The notes: generated from the letters alone by a model not told the origin. Positions 17,504 to 27,186 are shown, numbered from the stretch's first letter. The stretch: DNA of 64,000 nucleotides from Parabacteroides sp900760525 (GCF_049860805.1 NZ_CP187555.1:744001-808000); one strand, 5' to 3'. Program-made: numbers and translations.

Positions 17504-18913
17504 ATGAATACTACATATATTAAATCAGCCAGAATATTACTGGCTTCGGTTTTATTCGGCCTAACCGTAATATCTGGATCTGCCCAGCAGTTGAGAACGG
17601 CTTATTTTATGGAGAATTCTCCGGCCCGTACAGCTTTGAATCCGGCTTTCCGTCCTGAGAGAGGATATGTTTCCATTCCTGTCCTGGGAGCTGTCAATGC
17701 TTCTTATACGACCAATGGTATTGCTGTCGATAATATTTTATTCCCGAAGAACGGCAAAACCGTTACGTTTATGGATAACTCTGTCAATACGGAGTCTTTT
17801 CTGAATAATCTCAAAGATAACAATCAGATAAATGCAGAGTTCGGGACGCAAATACTGTCCGGTGGTTGGTATGCCGGAAAAGGGTTCTGGACAGTCGATG
17901 TCTCGCTGAAAGGCCTGGCAAATGTACGGGTACCGAAAACGATGTTCGAGTTTATGAAACGGGGCAACACTGCCGAGGGGACGGCTTATGATATCCGGGA
18001 TATCTCGGCTTATGCAGAGTCCTATCTGGAAACCGGTGTCGGCTATTCACGCCCGATCACAGAAAAACTGACGGTTGGCGGTAAGGTGAAACTGCTGTTG
18101 GGTGTCGGATCGATGGATGCCAATATTACACATTTGCATGCGGTGATGAACGACACGAAATGGTCGGTAACGTCGACCGGTACCATGAGCGCCTCTATGA
18201 AAGGTCTGGTTCCGGAGATGGAAACCGATGAACAGGGACGCGAATATATCAGCAGTTTCGACTTCGACAGTCCGGGGCTGAGCGGGTTCGGTATGGGGGT
18301 CGATTTAGGGGCTACTTACCAGTTGACGGAAAATATCATATTATCGGCAGCTGTTCTGGATCTGGGGTTTGTAAGCTGGAACAAGAGCGGCAATACCTTT
18401 GGCGAAGTGAACGGGACTTTTGATTTCGATGGCTTCGACCTGGCAATCGGTGATCATGTCGCTGAAGGCTCGCAGGGCATGGGTGAACAGTTCGATGCAA
18501 TGAAGAATGACTTTGAGAACCTGTTCCATTTCACACAGAAAGCATCGGAAGGCCGTACCAGCCGTTTGCGTTCGACGATCAATGTCGGAGGTGAATACCG
18601 TATGCTGGAAAACAAGTTAGGTTTCGGCTTGTTGTCCTCTACGCGTCTATATTCCCCGAAGGCTTACACGGAACTGACCGTTTCCGCCAATTATCGTCCG
18701 ATCAAATGGTTTGAAGCGGTACTGAGCTATTCTTTTATTCATAGCAAGTTTAAAACATACGGCCTGGCGTTGAACTTCACTCCGTCATGGATCAACTTCT
18801 TTATCGGTTCCGATTATATGTTTACGAAGGTAACGCCTCAATTCATTCCGGTAAGCGGAAATGCAACGAATCTTTATATGGGGATTAGTGTGCCTTTGAG
18901 AGGTAAAATGTAA
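17504..18913 (+). CDS. Outer-membrane barrel-like protein, DUF5723 family
   Basis: A 469-residue protein with a signal peptide ending in SGSAQ, then QLRTAYFMENSPARTALNPAFRPERGYVSIP, the typical opening of DUF5723 proteins. Alternating hydrophobic strands and a final aromatic-rich strand (ATNLYMGISVPLRGKM) suggest a PorV/FadL-like beta-barrel in the outer membrane. It is downstream of a lipoprotein gene, which may be its partner. The substrate or role is unknown. A strong terminator follows. Confidence 0.8.
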   Translation: MNTTYIKSARILLASVLFGLTVISGSAQQLRTAYFMENSPARTALNPAFRPERGYVSIPVLGAVNASYTTNGIAVDNILFPKNGKTVTFMDNSVNTESFLNNLKDNNQINAEFGTQILSGGWYAGKGFWTVDVSLKGLANVRVPKTMFEFMKRGNTAEGTAYDIRDISAYAESYLETGVGYSRPITEKLTVGGKVKLLLGVGSMDANITHLHAVMNDTKWSVTSTGTMSASMKGLVPEMETDEQGREYISSFDFDSPGLSGFGMGVDLGATYQLTENIILSAAVLDLGFVSWNKSGNTFGEVNGTFDFDGFDLAIGDHVAEGSQGMGEQFDAMKNDFENLFHFTQKASEGRTSRLRSTINVGGEYRMLENKLGFGLLSSTRLYSPKAYTELTVSANYRPIKWFEAVLSYSFIHSKFKTYGLALNFTPSWINFFIGSDYMFTKVTPQFIPVSGNATNLYMGISVPLRGKM

Positions 18914-18934
18914 AGAGATAATTATAGTTAGAGG

Positions 18935-18978
18935 ATGTGCCGGACCGGTTATCTGTTTCCGGCACATTTTCTTTTTTT
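18935..18978. terminator. Terminator between the DUF5723 gene and yaaA
   Basis: ATGTGCCGGA (18935-18944) pairs with TCCGGCACAT (18958-18967), followed by a T-rich tract. The convergent yaaA gene ends just beyond it. Confidence 0.85.
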
Positions 18979-19741
18979 AATCCTGTAAAAACACCCACCT
19001 GTCTTTTTCGGACATATCTTCCCTGTACCTGAACCCTTCCCAGGTAAAGCCTTTTAATGCTTCCGGATCGGTAATCCGGTTTTTAATGATGTAACGCGTC
19101 ATTTGTCCGCGTGCCATCTTGGCGTAGATTACGATCGTTTCGGTTTTGCCGTTTTTCCAGACTTTGAAATCCGGCGTTATGACGCGGACGGATTGTTCTA
19201 CCTTTTTCCAGTCGAATGAAGGTTGGAGGTCCATACTTCCCAGGTTGACCAGCAGGTTATCGTCGGCTTTCACTTCTTCTATCAGCGGTTCCGTTTGCCG
19301 GGTGCGCCAGTAAGCGTACATATTCCCTTCTCCTAATTCGGGAAGTTTGACATCATATTCCATCCGGTAAGGTTTGATCAAGTCCAACGGGCGAAGAAGG
19401 CCGTAACAAATGGAAACGAACCGCAGGTGATCCTGGGCAAAACGGAAATCTGCCTCTGTAAAATCTTTAGGATTGATATTTTTGAATACGACACCCGTAT
19501 AAGCCAGCAGAGCCTGTAACGGTTCTTGTTCCGCAGAATGGAAATTCCGAAAACGGTTGTAACTTTCCAGCATCAACTTGGGACTGAGCTTTAGCATCCT
19601 GCTTAATTCTTCGGCGGAATATTGCGCCATGTGCAAGGCTATCTCGATCGCTTCCTGGTTGAACCGGGGCGTCGTACCGGCAGGTGCTTTTATTTTGGAT
19701 GTTCCGGTCATCGTCTTGGCCGGGGATAAGATAATATGCAT
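18977..19741 (-). CDS. yaaA: Peroxide stress protein YaaA (DUF328)
   Basis: A 254-residue cytoplasmic protein of the YaaA family, which in E. coli limits intracellular iron during peroxide stress. The N-terminus MHIILSPAKTM and the internal YGLLRPLDLIKPYRMEYDVKLP, LVNLGSMDLQPSFDW and YAKMARGQMTRYI are family hallmarks. Length is normal. Copy 2 of the three-copy element begins 147 bases upstream and reads toward this gene. No exact TAnnTTTG box is seen; TAATTTTA just upstream of the start is a near match. Confidence 0.93.
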   Translation of the reverse strand: MHIILSPAKTMTGTSKIKAPAGTTPRFNQEAIEIALHMAQYSAEELSRMLKLSPKLMLESYNRFRNFHSAEQEPLQALLAYTGVVFKNINPKDFTEADFRFAQDHLRFVSICYGLLRPLDLIKPYRMEYDVKLPELGEGNMYAYWRTRQTEPLIEEVKADDNLLVNLGSMDLQPSFDWKKVEQSVRVITPDFKVWKNGKTETIVIYAKMARGQMTRYIIKNRITDPEALKGFTWEGFRYREDMSEKDRWVFLQD

Positions 19742-20320
19742 ACTTGTGAATGTCTTTGGTTCCTGCCAGTAAAATTAGTTATTTTTTTTCATAGTGAAGG
19801 GTCTCTTAAAAAATATTACCCGCAAGTATAATTTGAGATATATGGGGTAGAAAAACCAATTATATGCGCTACAGTTTCGATTTGGACCAACGGTTTTTTT
19901 TAGTAAATCATCATTTGTAGTTCACATATGGCAAAAGGCGAGGACGGATGTTTCTGAACATTTCTGTTTTTTTTCGTTTTTTTTCTACGTGCTTTCTGCA
20001 AAAAAGTAGCATATGTTGATGAAATAACCTCTTCACAAACGTATATCGGCACGTTTCCTTTTGGACGGAATGACAATCATTTTGTATAACCCTGACATCC
20101 ATATTTCTCCGATAGAGAGTGGAGTTACATATAAAAATACCTCATCTTTTTGATAAGATTCTTTAATGAAATGGCAGTAAACGGATAAAATGGCTTCGGC
20201 TTTTATACTAATTTCGTATGTTTACGGCGTATTAGGAAATGATGGGCATGTAATTGTGCCCGGTGAGTGATGAATACCCCTTGTTAGGGTGAGTGGAAAT
20301 TAATACAAACTGTATATTAT
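19742..20320. other. Divergent intergenic region between yaaA and the TonB-receptor-like gene
   Basis: No gene is supported. It contains element copy 2 (19806-19888) on the yaaA side. On the other side is an AT-rich leader with a small hairpin (GGGCATGTAATTGTGCCC, near 20244-20261). TATGTTTA near 20216 is a near match to a -7 box for the receptor gene. The rest is unassigned. Confidence 0.65.
19806..19888 (-). ncRNA. Three-copy conserved element, copy 2 (candidate structured RNA)
   Basis: On the minus strand this has the same ordered blocks as copies 1 and 3: GGTCCAAATCGAAAC, GCGCAT, TTTTCTACCCCATA and GCGGGTAATATTTTTTAA. The stem arms here are TATAATT and AATTATA, different from copy 1 but still complementary. 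It reads toward yaaA, whose start lies 65 bases beyond the end of the element. RNA versus DNA repeat is unresolved. Confidence 0.6.
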
Positions 20321-22588
20321 ATGAAAGTCGGAATCGGTATTTTACTATTATTCTATGCTGTCTCCTTGCAGGCACAGAATATCACAGGAAAGGTTACGGA
20401 CACTAAAAATCAGCCGGTAGACGGTGCGACCATCGTTTTACAGACAATCGATTCTACTTATATAAACGCCTCTATTTCAAATGAAGATGGAGCCTTTGTG
20501 CTGGATAGCCAGCCGGAAGAATACCGGTTGATCGTACAACATCTCTTGTATAAGACTAAAGAAATCACAGGAAAGGGCAGAGATGTCGGTGTCATTCAGC
20601 TCGATCCGCAGGATTATGCTTTGGATGAGGTCGTGGTAAAAGCGGAACGTCCTTTTGTGAAGGTGGAAGAGGGACGTTTGGGATATGATCTGTCCGTTCT
20701 TGCCGGCGACGGAGTGGTGAATAATGCGTACGAGGCTCTGACTAAGCTCCCCGGTGTAATGGAGAGTAAAGGCGAACTTACTTTGGCCGGTACGGGAAAC
20801 CTGACCGTTATCCTGAATGGAAAACCGACAACGATGGATGGCGGGCAACTCGAGACGCTTTTGCGCAATACTCCGTTGGACCGGGTGGAAAAGGCGGAAG
20901 TCATGTACAGCACACCTCCCGAATATCATGTCAGAGGAGCAGCGATCAATATCGTCCTGAAACGTTCGAATGATTATTCTTTCCAGGGAGAAGTTAACGC
21001 TGATTACACAAACCAATATTTCAATAGCGGCGGGGCGAACGCCAATTTCCGCTTATCGACGCCTAAGATGGCCTTTGATGTCATGTATGGAGCCAATGAT
21101 GTGAAAAAGATGGAATATATGGATCTTTATTCCAGGCATACATTGAAAAATCAAGTGTACGATATCAGACAAAACGAGCAGTTACGTATGAAGTATTGGA
21201 ACCACAATCTCAGGACTGCGTTCGAATATAATCTGAATGATAAGGACAATCTCAATATCGCTTATACCGGCAGTTTCACTCCTGACCAGCATAGCAATAG
21301 CCTGACCTCCGGTAATTTCCAAGCAAGCAATGTCGATAAATATGTCGAAACCCGTATGCACAACGTCACGTTGCAATATCATTCCGGATCCGGACTCGAA
21401 GTAGGTGGTGATTACACGCATTATACATCCGATAATAACCAGACTTTGCATGCGGACTATGCGGATGGAGGTCAAAGCCGTTTCTCTATAACCGGCGGTC
21501 AAAAGATCGACCGGTATTCTATTTATGCTGACCGGAAGCGTTCTTTGGCTAAAGAATGGGATTTGGGTTACGGAGTATCCTACCGGTTTGCGAAAGACCG
21601 TGACTTCCAAACCTATGATAAGGTCACAGGCGATATCCCGACCGAAAATACGGATTCCCGGCTTCGCGAACAGACTGCCGATGTCTATGTCTCCCTGAGT
21701 AAAAACTATGAAACAGGGACGTCGGTTTCTGTCTCCGCCACAGGTGAATATTATACCATCGGCAGTTATCGTAAATGGGCGGTCTATCCGCAAGCATCCC
21801 TGACGTATGTCAAATCTCCCAAACATCTGTTCCAACTTTCGTTATCGACGGATAAGACCTATCCGGGCTATTGGGATATGCAGTCTTCCGTCAGCCATCT
21901 GAATGGATATACCGAGCTTTGGGGGACGCCGGGATTGAAACCGTCGACAACCTATAATCTGAATGGTAATTATATATGGAAACAGAAATATATCTTCGGC
22001 CTGTTTCTCATGCATTCTTCCGATTATTTCGTGCAGGCAGGCTATCAATCGATCGACCGGTTGGCTTTAATCTATAAGAATATGAACTGGAACTATATGC
22101 AGATGTGGGGGGCAAACGTCATATTGCCTTTTAAAGCCGGAAATTGGCTGGATTCACGGCTTACTTTGGTCGGCATGCAGGTTCACCAGCGTTGCGACGA
22201 CTTTTTCGATATCCCTTTTAACCGGAAGAAATGGATGTTCAGTGGTACACTGGACAACACTTTCAAAGTAAATAAGTTTCTTGCTATCGAACTGATGGGA
22301 AGTGTGCAAACTCCAATGATTCAGGGAACTTTCGACATTGAAACAATCTATAACCTCACTGCCGGGTTGAAATGGAATTTTGCCAACGACAGAATAAGCC
22401 TGTCCGTCCGTTGTAGTGATATCCTGAACTCTGGCATGCCGAATCTGAAGGTCCGCTTCAAGGGGCAATATCTGGACATGAACAACGATTTCTATTCACG
22501 CGCATTCATTCTCCATCTCAGCTACCGCTTCGGCGGTTATAAGAAGAAAGCAATCAAGAACGTCGATACTTCAAGATTCGGACATTAG
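20321..22588 (+). CDS. TonB-dependent-receptor-like outer-membrane barrel
   Basis: A 755-residue outer-membrane protein. The signal peptide ends in SLQAQ. A CarboxypepD_reg-like domain follows (NITGKVTDTKNQPVDGATIVLQ), then a plug-like region (YDLSVLAGDGVVNNAYEALTKLPGVM; ILNGKPTTMDGGQLETLLRNTPLDRVEKAEV) and a large beta-barrel in the style of the OMP_b-brl_3 family. The final strand is FILHLSYRFGG followed by a short basic tail. There is no SusD gene beside it, so it is not a classical SusCD transporter. Such orphan barrels are common in Bacteroidota; the ligand is unknown. An AT-rich islet starts just downstream. Confidence 0.85.
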   Translation: MKVGIGILLLFYAVSLQAQNITGKVTDTKNQPVDGATIVLQTIDSTYINASISNEDGAFVLDSQPEEYRLIVQHLLYKTKEITGKGRDVGVIQLDPQDYALDEVVVKAERPFVKVEEGRLGYDLSVLAGDGVVNNAYEALTKLPGVMESKGELTLAGTGNLTVILNGKPTTMDGGQLETLLRNTPLDRVEKAEVMYSTPPEYHVRGAAINIVLKRSNDYSFQGEVNADYTNQYFNSGGANANFRLSTPKMAFDVMYGANDVKKMEYMDLYSRHTLKNQVYDIRQNEQLRMKYWNHNLRTAFEYNLNDKDNLNIAYTGSFTPDQHSNSLTSGNFQASNVDKYVETRMHNVTLQYHSGSGLEVGGDYTHYTSDNNQTLHADYADGGQSRFSITGGQKIDRYSIYADRKRSLAKEWDLGYGVSYRFAKDRDFQTYDKVTGDIPTENTDSRLREQTADVYVSLSKNYETGTSVSVSATGEYYTIGSYRKWAVYPQASLTYVKSPKHLFQLSLSTDKTYPGYWDMQSSVSHLNGYTELWGTPGLKPSTTYNLNGNYIWKQKYIFGLFLMHSSDYFVQAGYQSIDRLALIYKNMNWNYMQMWGANVILPFKAGNWLDSRLTLVGMQVHQRCDDFFDIPFNRKKWMFSGTLDNTFKVNKFLAIELMGSVQTPMIQGTFDIETIYNLTAGLKWNFANDRISLSVRCSDILNSGMPNLKVRFKGQYLDMNNDFYSRAFILHLSYRFGGYKKKAIKNVDTSRFGH

Positions 22589-22714
22589 TTGGTTCGGAAG
22601 GTTTTATAAAAATATTACTGTATGGAATTTAGATGCTACTTTAAATAAAGATGAGATTAAAAAAGAACACGAGCAACTTTCATTATATAAGTAGCCCGTA
22701 TTCAAATTTAAATA

Positions 22715-24481
22715 TTATGAAATAGTGAATTTATTTTCAAATTTATCGTTATTACTATTAATAATTATAACATAAATACCTTTTCGAAAATTGCTGGTAT
22801 TAATTGAATTGATTTTTTCAGGTAGTTTTCCATTTGCTACTTTAGTGCCGTTAATGTTATAGATTTCATAGGTCGGTATTTTTGACTGAAGAGATCGAGC
22901 TGAAGAGTTTTCATCAATTTCTACATTTAGACTTGTTCCTGCTCCTTCCAATGCAACTTTGAAAGACTTTGAGGAGTCTAATACAAAACGGAATGATATC
23001 GGCTCATAATTTGGCATATCTAAATTAACAATGACAGGGAAAGTTGCATTACTTTTGATGTAAAATGTATTTGTGCTGTTTGGTATTCCAATTTGTGTTA
23101 TATCATTAATATTCGATACACTCCAGTTGGTTGAAATAGGAGTATTCGGATGAGTAATTACAATTTCTATCGGATAAGTCGTTTTAATGGGAATTGTTCC
23201 AATAGCTCCATCAAAAGATCTTGTTAAATGTGATGATCCATTGCCATTGAAGTTCACAAAACCTGTAACTTCAGTCCAAACATCATTTATTGATACACTT
23301 GTCGAATTAAAATTAGATGCGTAAAATTGAGGTGTCTCAGATTTTGTGTCATGACTTTTAGCGTAATTAAAAGCTTTTTCTGTTGATATAAAATTAGAAT
23401 GGACAGATAGTGTATTATTATATGCTTCTGTCCAATAATATACAAATTCATCATATTTCAGATTTGACATAGCATATGAAGATTCATCCTTTTTACAAGC
23501 GGTAGTAATACTTACTTTCGAATTACCTTTAAAATATTCAACAAACCCACCACTATTACATTGTCCCATCACAATATTGATTGCCTTTGCATTAATCTGA
23601 TTAACCAATGATGTGAATTCAGAAACATCCATATATTCGCTTGAATTACCCCATAAACATAAATAAGAACCATTGCTGTTAAATCCACCATGGTCCATAG
23701 TATAAATAAACAATAAATCATTGGGGGTCAATTTGTTTGCAAGTTCAGAAAATACAAATCTCAAATTTGCTTTTGTTGCTGAATATTTGATGTCATTAGT
23801 ACCATTTCCGTCCAGATCCAAAGGAGAAGATATAAATGTTCCATCTGTTTTTTTCAAATCAGCTCCAGAATCAGTTCCATCTGCCATAAGAACATAAATG
23901 TTTGAAGCAGAATAGTAGTATTTTTTCACGAGTGTTGTGTAAATAGAAGAACAGTCATTCCAATAGCGTTCATGATTATTGTTAGAATTAACACCTCCAC
24001 TTATTATAAGTGCATATTTATTGGCAATATAGCGTGGTTGTATCTCGTCCTGTAAAGATAATGATGTTTGATATGGTATGATAGGCTCAGATTTTTTATA
24101 AAGAGCACTTGGGCTATTAATCATCTCCAAATCTACCATTTTAGGATATGTAGGAAACATTGTTGCTTCTACAACTTTAAAATTCTCACTGGAGTTAATG
24201 AATACATATTTACATTGATGAGACCAATTTTCAAAAGGTTGCTCATCTATAAAAAACATCCACGAATCTTCAGTGGTTTTCAATATTGTATTGCTATAAC
24301 TTGTTACCTCAGTGTTGTTAGGCAATAATGTTTTAGTCACAAATATTTCAAGACTATCAAGTGATTTGGTAATAACCTTGTTTTCTAATATATTGAAAGC
24401 CTCATGTTCTGTTATTTGAGCATTTGTTATATGACAACAAAAGCTCAAATATAATATGGTTAAAATAATGTTTGTTTTCAT
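22715..24481 (-). CDS. Secreted C13 (legumain-like) cysteine protease with T9SS-type C-terminal domain
   Basis: A 588-residue exported protein. The signal peptide ends near ITNAQ. The caspase-fold peptidase has the clan CD dyad: His264 in YTMDHGGF and Cys308 in MGQCNSGGF, each after a hydrophobic strand, as in family C13. The segment YALIISGGVNSNNNHERYWNDC (near 156-177) is the first core strand, and DLDGNGTNDI near 222 resembles a calcium-type loop. After about residue 515 a type A sorting-like domain follows (YEIYNINGTKVANGKLPEKI; FRKGIYVIII), suggesting export by the type IX system. The gene is visibly AT-richer than its neighbours. It lies two bases after a lipoprotein gene. Substrate unknown. 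Confidence 0.85.
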   Translation of the reverse strand: MKTNIILTILYLSFCCHITNAQITEHEAFNILENKVITKSLDSLEIFVTKTLLPNNTEVTSYSNTILKTTEDSWMFFIDEQPFENWSHQCKYVFINSSENFKVVEATMFPTYPKMVDLEMINSPSALYKKSEPIIPYQTSLSLQDEIQPRYIANKYALIISGGVNSNNNHERYWNDCSSIYTTLVKKYYYSASNIYVLMADGTDSGADLKKTDGTFISSPLDLDGNGTNDIKYSATKANLRFVFSELANKLTPNDLLFIYTMDHGGFNSNGSYLCLWGNSSEYMDVSEFTSLVNQINAKAINIVMGQCNSGGFVEYFKGNSKVSITTACKKDESSYAMSNLKYDEFVYYWTEAYNNTLSVHSNFISTEKAFNYAKSHDTKSETPQFYASNFNSTSVSINDVWTEVTGFVNFNGNGSSHLTRSFDGAIGTIPIKTTYPIEIVITHPNTPISTNWSVSNINDITQIGIPNSTNTFYIKSNATFPVIVNLDMPNYEPISFRFVLDSSKSFKVALEGAGTSLNVEIDENSSARSLQSKIPTYEIYNINGTKVANGKLPEKINSINTSNFRKGIYVIIINSNNDKFENKFTIS

Positions 24482-24483
24482 AA

Positions 24484-24948
24484 CTAATTTTCATTGATGA
24501 TATTATTAACTTTTGTAATTTCCATATCTTCCTTAAACGAGACCTTGAACGAGATAGATAATTCTTTTATCTGAATCGTATAATCTACCCCAGTTGTTAA
24601 TTTGTTGATGTCAAAACTTATATTTCGATCACAGATACAATTTGCAGACTCGCCTGTTGTTTGTAATGTAATTGATATAACCTTATTTTCATCTAAGTTA
24701 GCTATGCCCTTAATATTAGTAACGCCACAATTTATATTTGCGTTGTAAAGGGTGATATGCATGGTATGAGTATCGATAAATGAACATTCGGCATATTCGT
24801 TATCAAACACAGATTTAAGTTCTTTAGCGCATTCCGTATAGGATAAATTTTGCAGTAAAGGTTTATCTGTGTAATTTTCATCATTCTGACAAGAAAAAGA
24901 AAGCATCCAAGTAAGGATAGCTCCTGCAAATAGATATATTTTTTTCAT
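24484..24948 (-). CDS. Small lipoprotein co-transcribed with the C13 protease
   Basis: A 154-residue lipoprotein: a signal peptide with lipobox LSFSC, then QNDENYTDKPLL. The mature part has paired cysteines (NCGVTNIKGIA; CICDRNISFDINKL) in an all-beta pattern seen in many small Bacteroidota lipoproteins. It ends only two bases before the protease gene, so the two are surely co-transcribed. A protease inhibitor or chaperone role, by analogy with the lipoprotein inhibitors paired with C10 proteases, is inference only. MKKIYLF at 24948 is chosen as start over the methionine three codons earlier. Confidence 0.7.
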   Translation of the reverse strand: MKKIYLFAGAILTWMLSFSCQNDENYTDKPLLQNLSYTECAKELKSVFDNEYAECSFIDTHTMHITLYNANINCGVTNIKGIANLDENKVISITLQTTGESANCICDRNISFDINKLTTGVDYTIQIKELSISFKVSFKEDMEITKVNNIINEN

Positions 24949-25464
24949 ATTGCTCACTATTTATAAAAAAATTAATTAATTTATGTTGATTTTAAAGTGC
25001 TAATATCTGCACGGCTATTTTACCCTCCTTGCTTAAACCGTCGTTTTTTATGACAATGATTATAAATTATATTTGTGCATTTGCAATTAAGAATCATATT
25101 TATTTGGTTAATTGTCTAAAGTTAGGAATACTTATTTATAAAAGAAATTTTTTGTGATTCTTTCTTCTGTGATTTTTTTGTTATTTAACTATTATCACTA
25201 ATTTAATATTAAAAAGGGTGTCAGTCATTATTTTACATTTAATTAGTGAGAACTTGCATTTGTTTATATCAGGTGGCCGTTCGTAATTAAATACAGAGTT
25301 AGAAAGTTCGCATTCCTCAATTAGTATATTGGTATATTATCCATCCCTTATTGTAAATAAAAGATTATTTCACATTTGGATACCTTTACGGCGACACTAT
25401 TCGGGAGTTTCTTTTTAGATGGTAAAAAACGGCTTTTTTTATTTATTCGCCGGTTTATTGCGAC

Positions 25465-25565
25465 GACGACCGTCTTCATCGCGCTGACAAGGGACTTCCT
25501 CTCCATGAAGACGGTCGTCATTACTGACTATCTCGGCACCTCACTACAATGACGACCGTCTTCAC
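25465..25565. repeat. Palindromic array around GACGACCGTCTTC
   Basis: The 13-bp core occurs at 25465-25477, inverted at 25507-25519 and again direct at 25551-25563. Spacing between core starts is about 42-44 bases, or two periods of 21-22. A degenerate unit lies between the first two. The architecture resembles the other arrays in the window, with a different core. Confidence 0.75.
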
Positions 25566-25852
25566 GGAAAAAAACAGCGCACCTCACAGGAAAAAAGTGG
25601 GAAAAACCTTTGGCATAAACGGGAACGATCCGGCTTTGTCCGTGAATATTCGATTCTCCGGGAGTTAAGATTTACCACATTGTTACATTTATTACATTTA
25701 AACAGACAAAATAAAAACGGAATACGGATGAGATGCCTGCTTTATGATGCCTGTTGTCAGTTTTTAAATGCCAAAGCCGAGCAAAATGTATGAACAAAAT
25801 GAACCGGAATTTTCGATGAAATAGAAAAATGTTACAAAGAGGGGTTATTGTT

Positions 25853-25860
25853 TATTTTTG
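25853..25860 (+). promoter_or_regulatory. -7 promoter box of the choloylglycine hydrolase gene
   Basis: TATTTTTG matches TAnnTTTG, about 90 bases upstream of the ATG, implying a leader of some 80 bases. Confidence 0.55.
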
Positions 25861-25951
25861 TTCTGCTACAAGTTGTTCTGACTAACTGAAACTATCATTC
25901 TTGCATTCCTGTTATGATTATAGTTGATAGATATTTTAAAAACTTATAGTT

Positions 25952-27001
25952 ATGACAAAAAGAAGTAAGTTGGTCGCCTTTTCAGCAGTCGTTTTAGGCA
26001 CAATGTTTTTTGCAGGGCAAAGCAACGCTTGTACACGTGCGGTCTATCTGGGACCGGATGATATGATCGTGACGGGGCGGACGATGGATTGGAAAGAAGA
26101 TCCGCAGTCGAATCTTTATCTTTTCCCGCGGGGGATGGAGAAACGGGGAGGGATTACGGACAATACGGTTACATGGACTTCCAAATACGGGAGCGTTGTG
26201 ACGGCTGGGTATGATATCGGGGTTTGTGACGGCATGAATGAAAAAGGACTGGTGGCGAACTTGCTTTTTCTGACCGAATCTTCCTATCATCGTCCGAATG
26301 ATAATCGACCGGTAATGGGGCTGAGCATCTGGACACAATATGTCCTGGACAATTTTGCGACGGTAGACGAAGCTGTGAATGAACTGAGCCGTGAAATTTT
26401 CCGTATCGATGATCCGGATTTACCAAACGGGGCAAAATCGACTTTGCATCTTTCAATTTCGGACGCGACCGGTAATAGTGCCATCTTTGAATACATCAAT
26501 GGTAATCTGATTATTCACGAGGGACGCGAATGCCAGATAATGACCAATTCACCAACTTATGACAAGCAGTTGACCTTGAATGATTATTGGAAACAGATTG
26601 GCGGCCTGGTCATGCTACCCGGAACAAACCGTGCCTCCGACCGTTTTGTCCGTGCGTCGTTCTATATCCAGGCACTGCCGCAAACCGGTAATTTTCGGCA
26701 AGCTGTCGCCGGAGTTTTCAGTGTGATGCGTAATGTTTCGGTTCCCCTGGGAATCTCTATTCCCGACCAACCCAATATCGCTTCAACCCGTTGGCGTACA
26801 GTATCGGATCAAAAGAATAAAGTGTATTATTTTGAGTCGACGCTTAGTCCTGATATTTTCTGGATTAATTTCAAAGACCTGGATTTTAGGGCCGGAGCTC
26901 CGGTGAAGAAGCTGACGCTCACGAACGGAGAGATTTATGCAGGCAATGCCGCCGAAAAGTTTCAGGCAGGGAAATCGCTTCATTTTCTGTTTGGGATATA
27001 A
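25952..27001 (+). CDS. Choloylglycine hydrolase family protein (bile salt hydrolase/penicillin V acylase type)
   Basis: An Ntn-fold amidase that hydrolyses the amide bond of conjugated bile salts or of penicillin V or acyl-homoserine lactones. A signal peptide ends at Ala26, exposing Cys27 as the N-terminal nucleophile (CTRAVYLGPDDM). Arg43 and Asp46 (GRTMDW) fall at the spacing of Arg18/Asp21 of known enzymes. MTNSPTYDKQ and ASDRFVRASFY carry the expected Asn and Arg. At 349 residues with an exported precursor, it is a Gram-negative-type periplasmic enzyme. Which substrate is preferred cannot be judged. An IS lies 185 bases downstream. Confidence 0.9.
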   Translation: MTKRSKLVAFSAVVLGTMFFAGQSNACTRAVYLGPDDMIVTGRTMDWKEDPQSNLYLFPRGMEKRGGITDNTVTWTSKYGSVVTAGYDIGVCDGMNEKGLVANLLFLTESSYHRPNDNRPVMGLSIWTQYVLDNFATVDEAVNELSREIFRIDDPDLPNGAKSTLHLSISDATGNSAIFEYINGNLIIHEGRECQIMTNSPTYDKQLTLNDYWKQIGGLVMLPGTNRASDRFVRASFYIQALPQTGNFRQAVAGVFSVMRNVSVPLGISIPDQPNIASTRWRTVSDQKNKVYYFESTLSPDIFWINFKDLDFRAGAPVKKLTLTNGEIYAGNAAEKFQAGKSLHFLFGI

Positions 27002-27011
27002 AAACTTTTGT

Positions 27012-27180
27012 ATTATACGGATGATATGATTATGACGGTCGCTGTGGCCGACTGGCTATTGTATGGGGGAAATCTCGTACAAGTTATGCATCGTTACGAC
27101 CGGGGTTTCCCGTGCCCGATGGATGGTTATGGGGCACGTTTCGGGCAATGCCTTTGCGAAACGAATCCGCCGTATTATTG
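27012..27180 (+). pseudogene. Possible degenerate fragment of a second choloylglycine-hydrolase-like gene
   Basis: Between the hydrolase stop and the IS, one frame reads YYTDDMIMTVAVADW, which resembles YLGPDDMIVTGRTMDW of the intact gene, and then GYGARFG, which may echo SKYGS. There is no start codon or further similarity and the match is short, so this may be chance. If real, it is a decayed tandem copy ended by the IS. Confidence 0.25.
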
Positions 27181-27186
27181 TACTTA
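27181..27186. repeat. Left target site duplication of the IS
   Basis: TACTTA directly precedes the left inverted repeat and recurs at 28868-28873 after the right one. Confidence 0.85.

Larger units (their letters stand above)
24949..25951. other. 1-kb intergenic region upstream of the choloylglycine hydrolase gene
   Basis: No gene is supported. The first 400 bases are very AT-rich. Bases 25465-25565 hold three inverted/direct copies of a 13-bp core (GACGACCGTCTTC). A -7 box for the hydrolase gene lies at 25853-25860. Confidence 0.7.
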
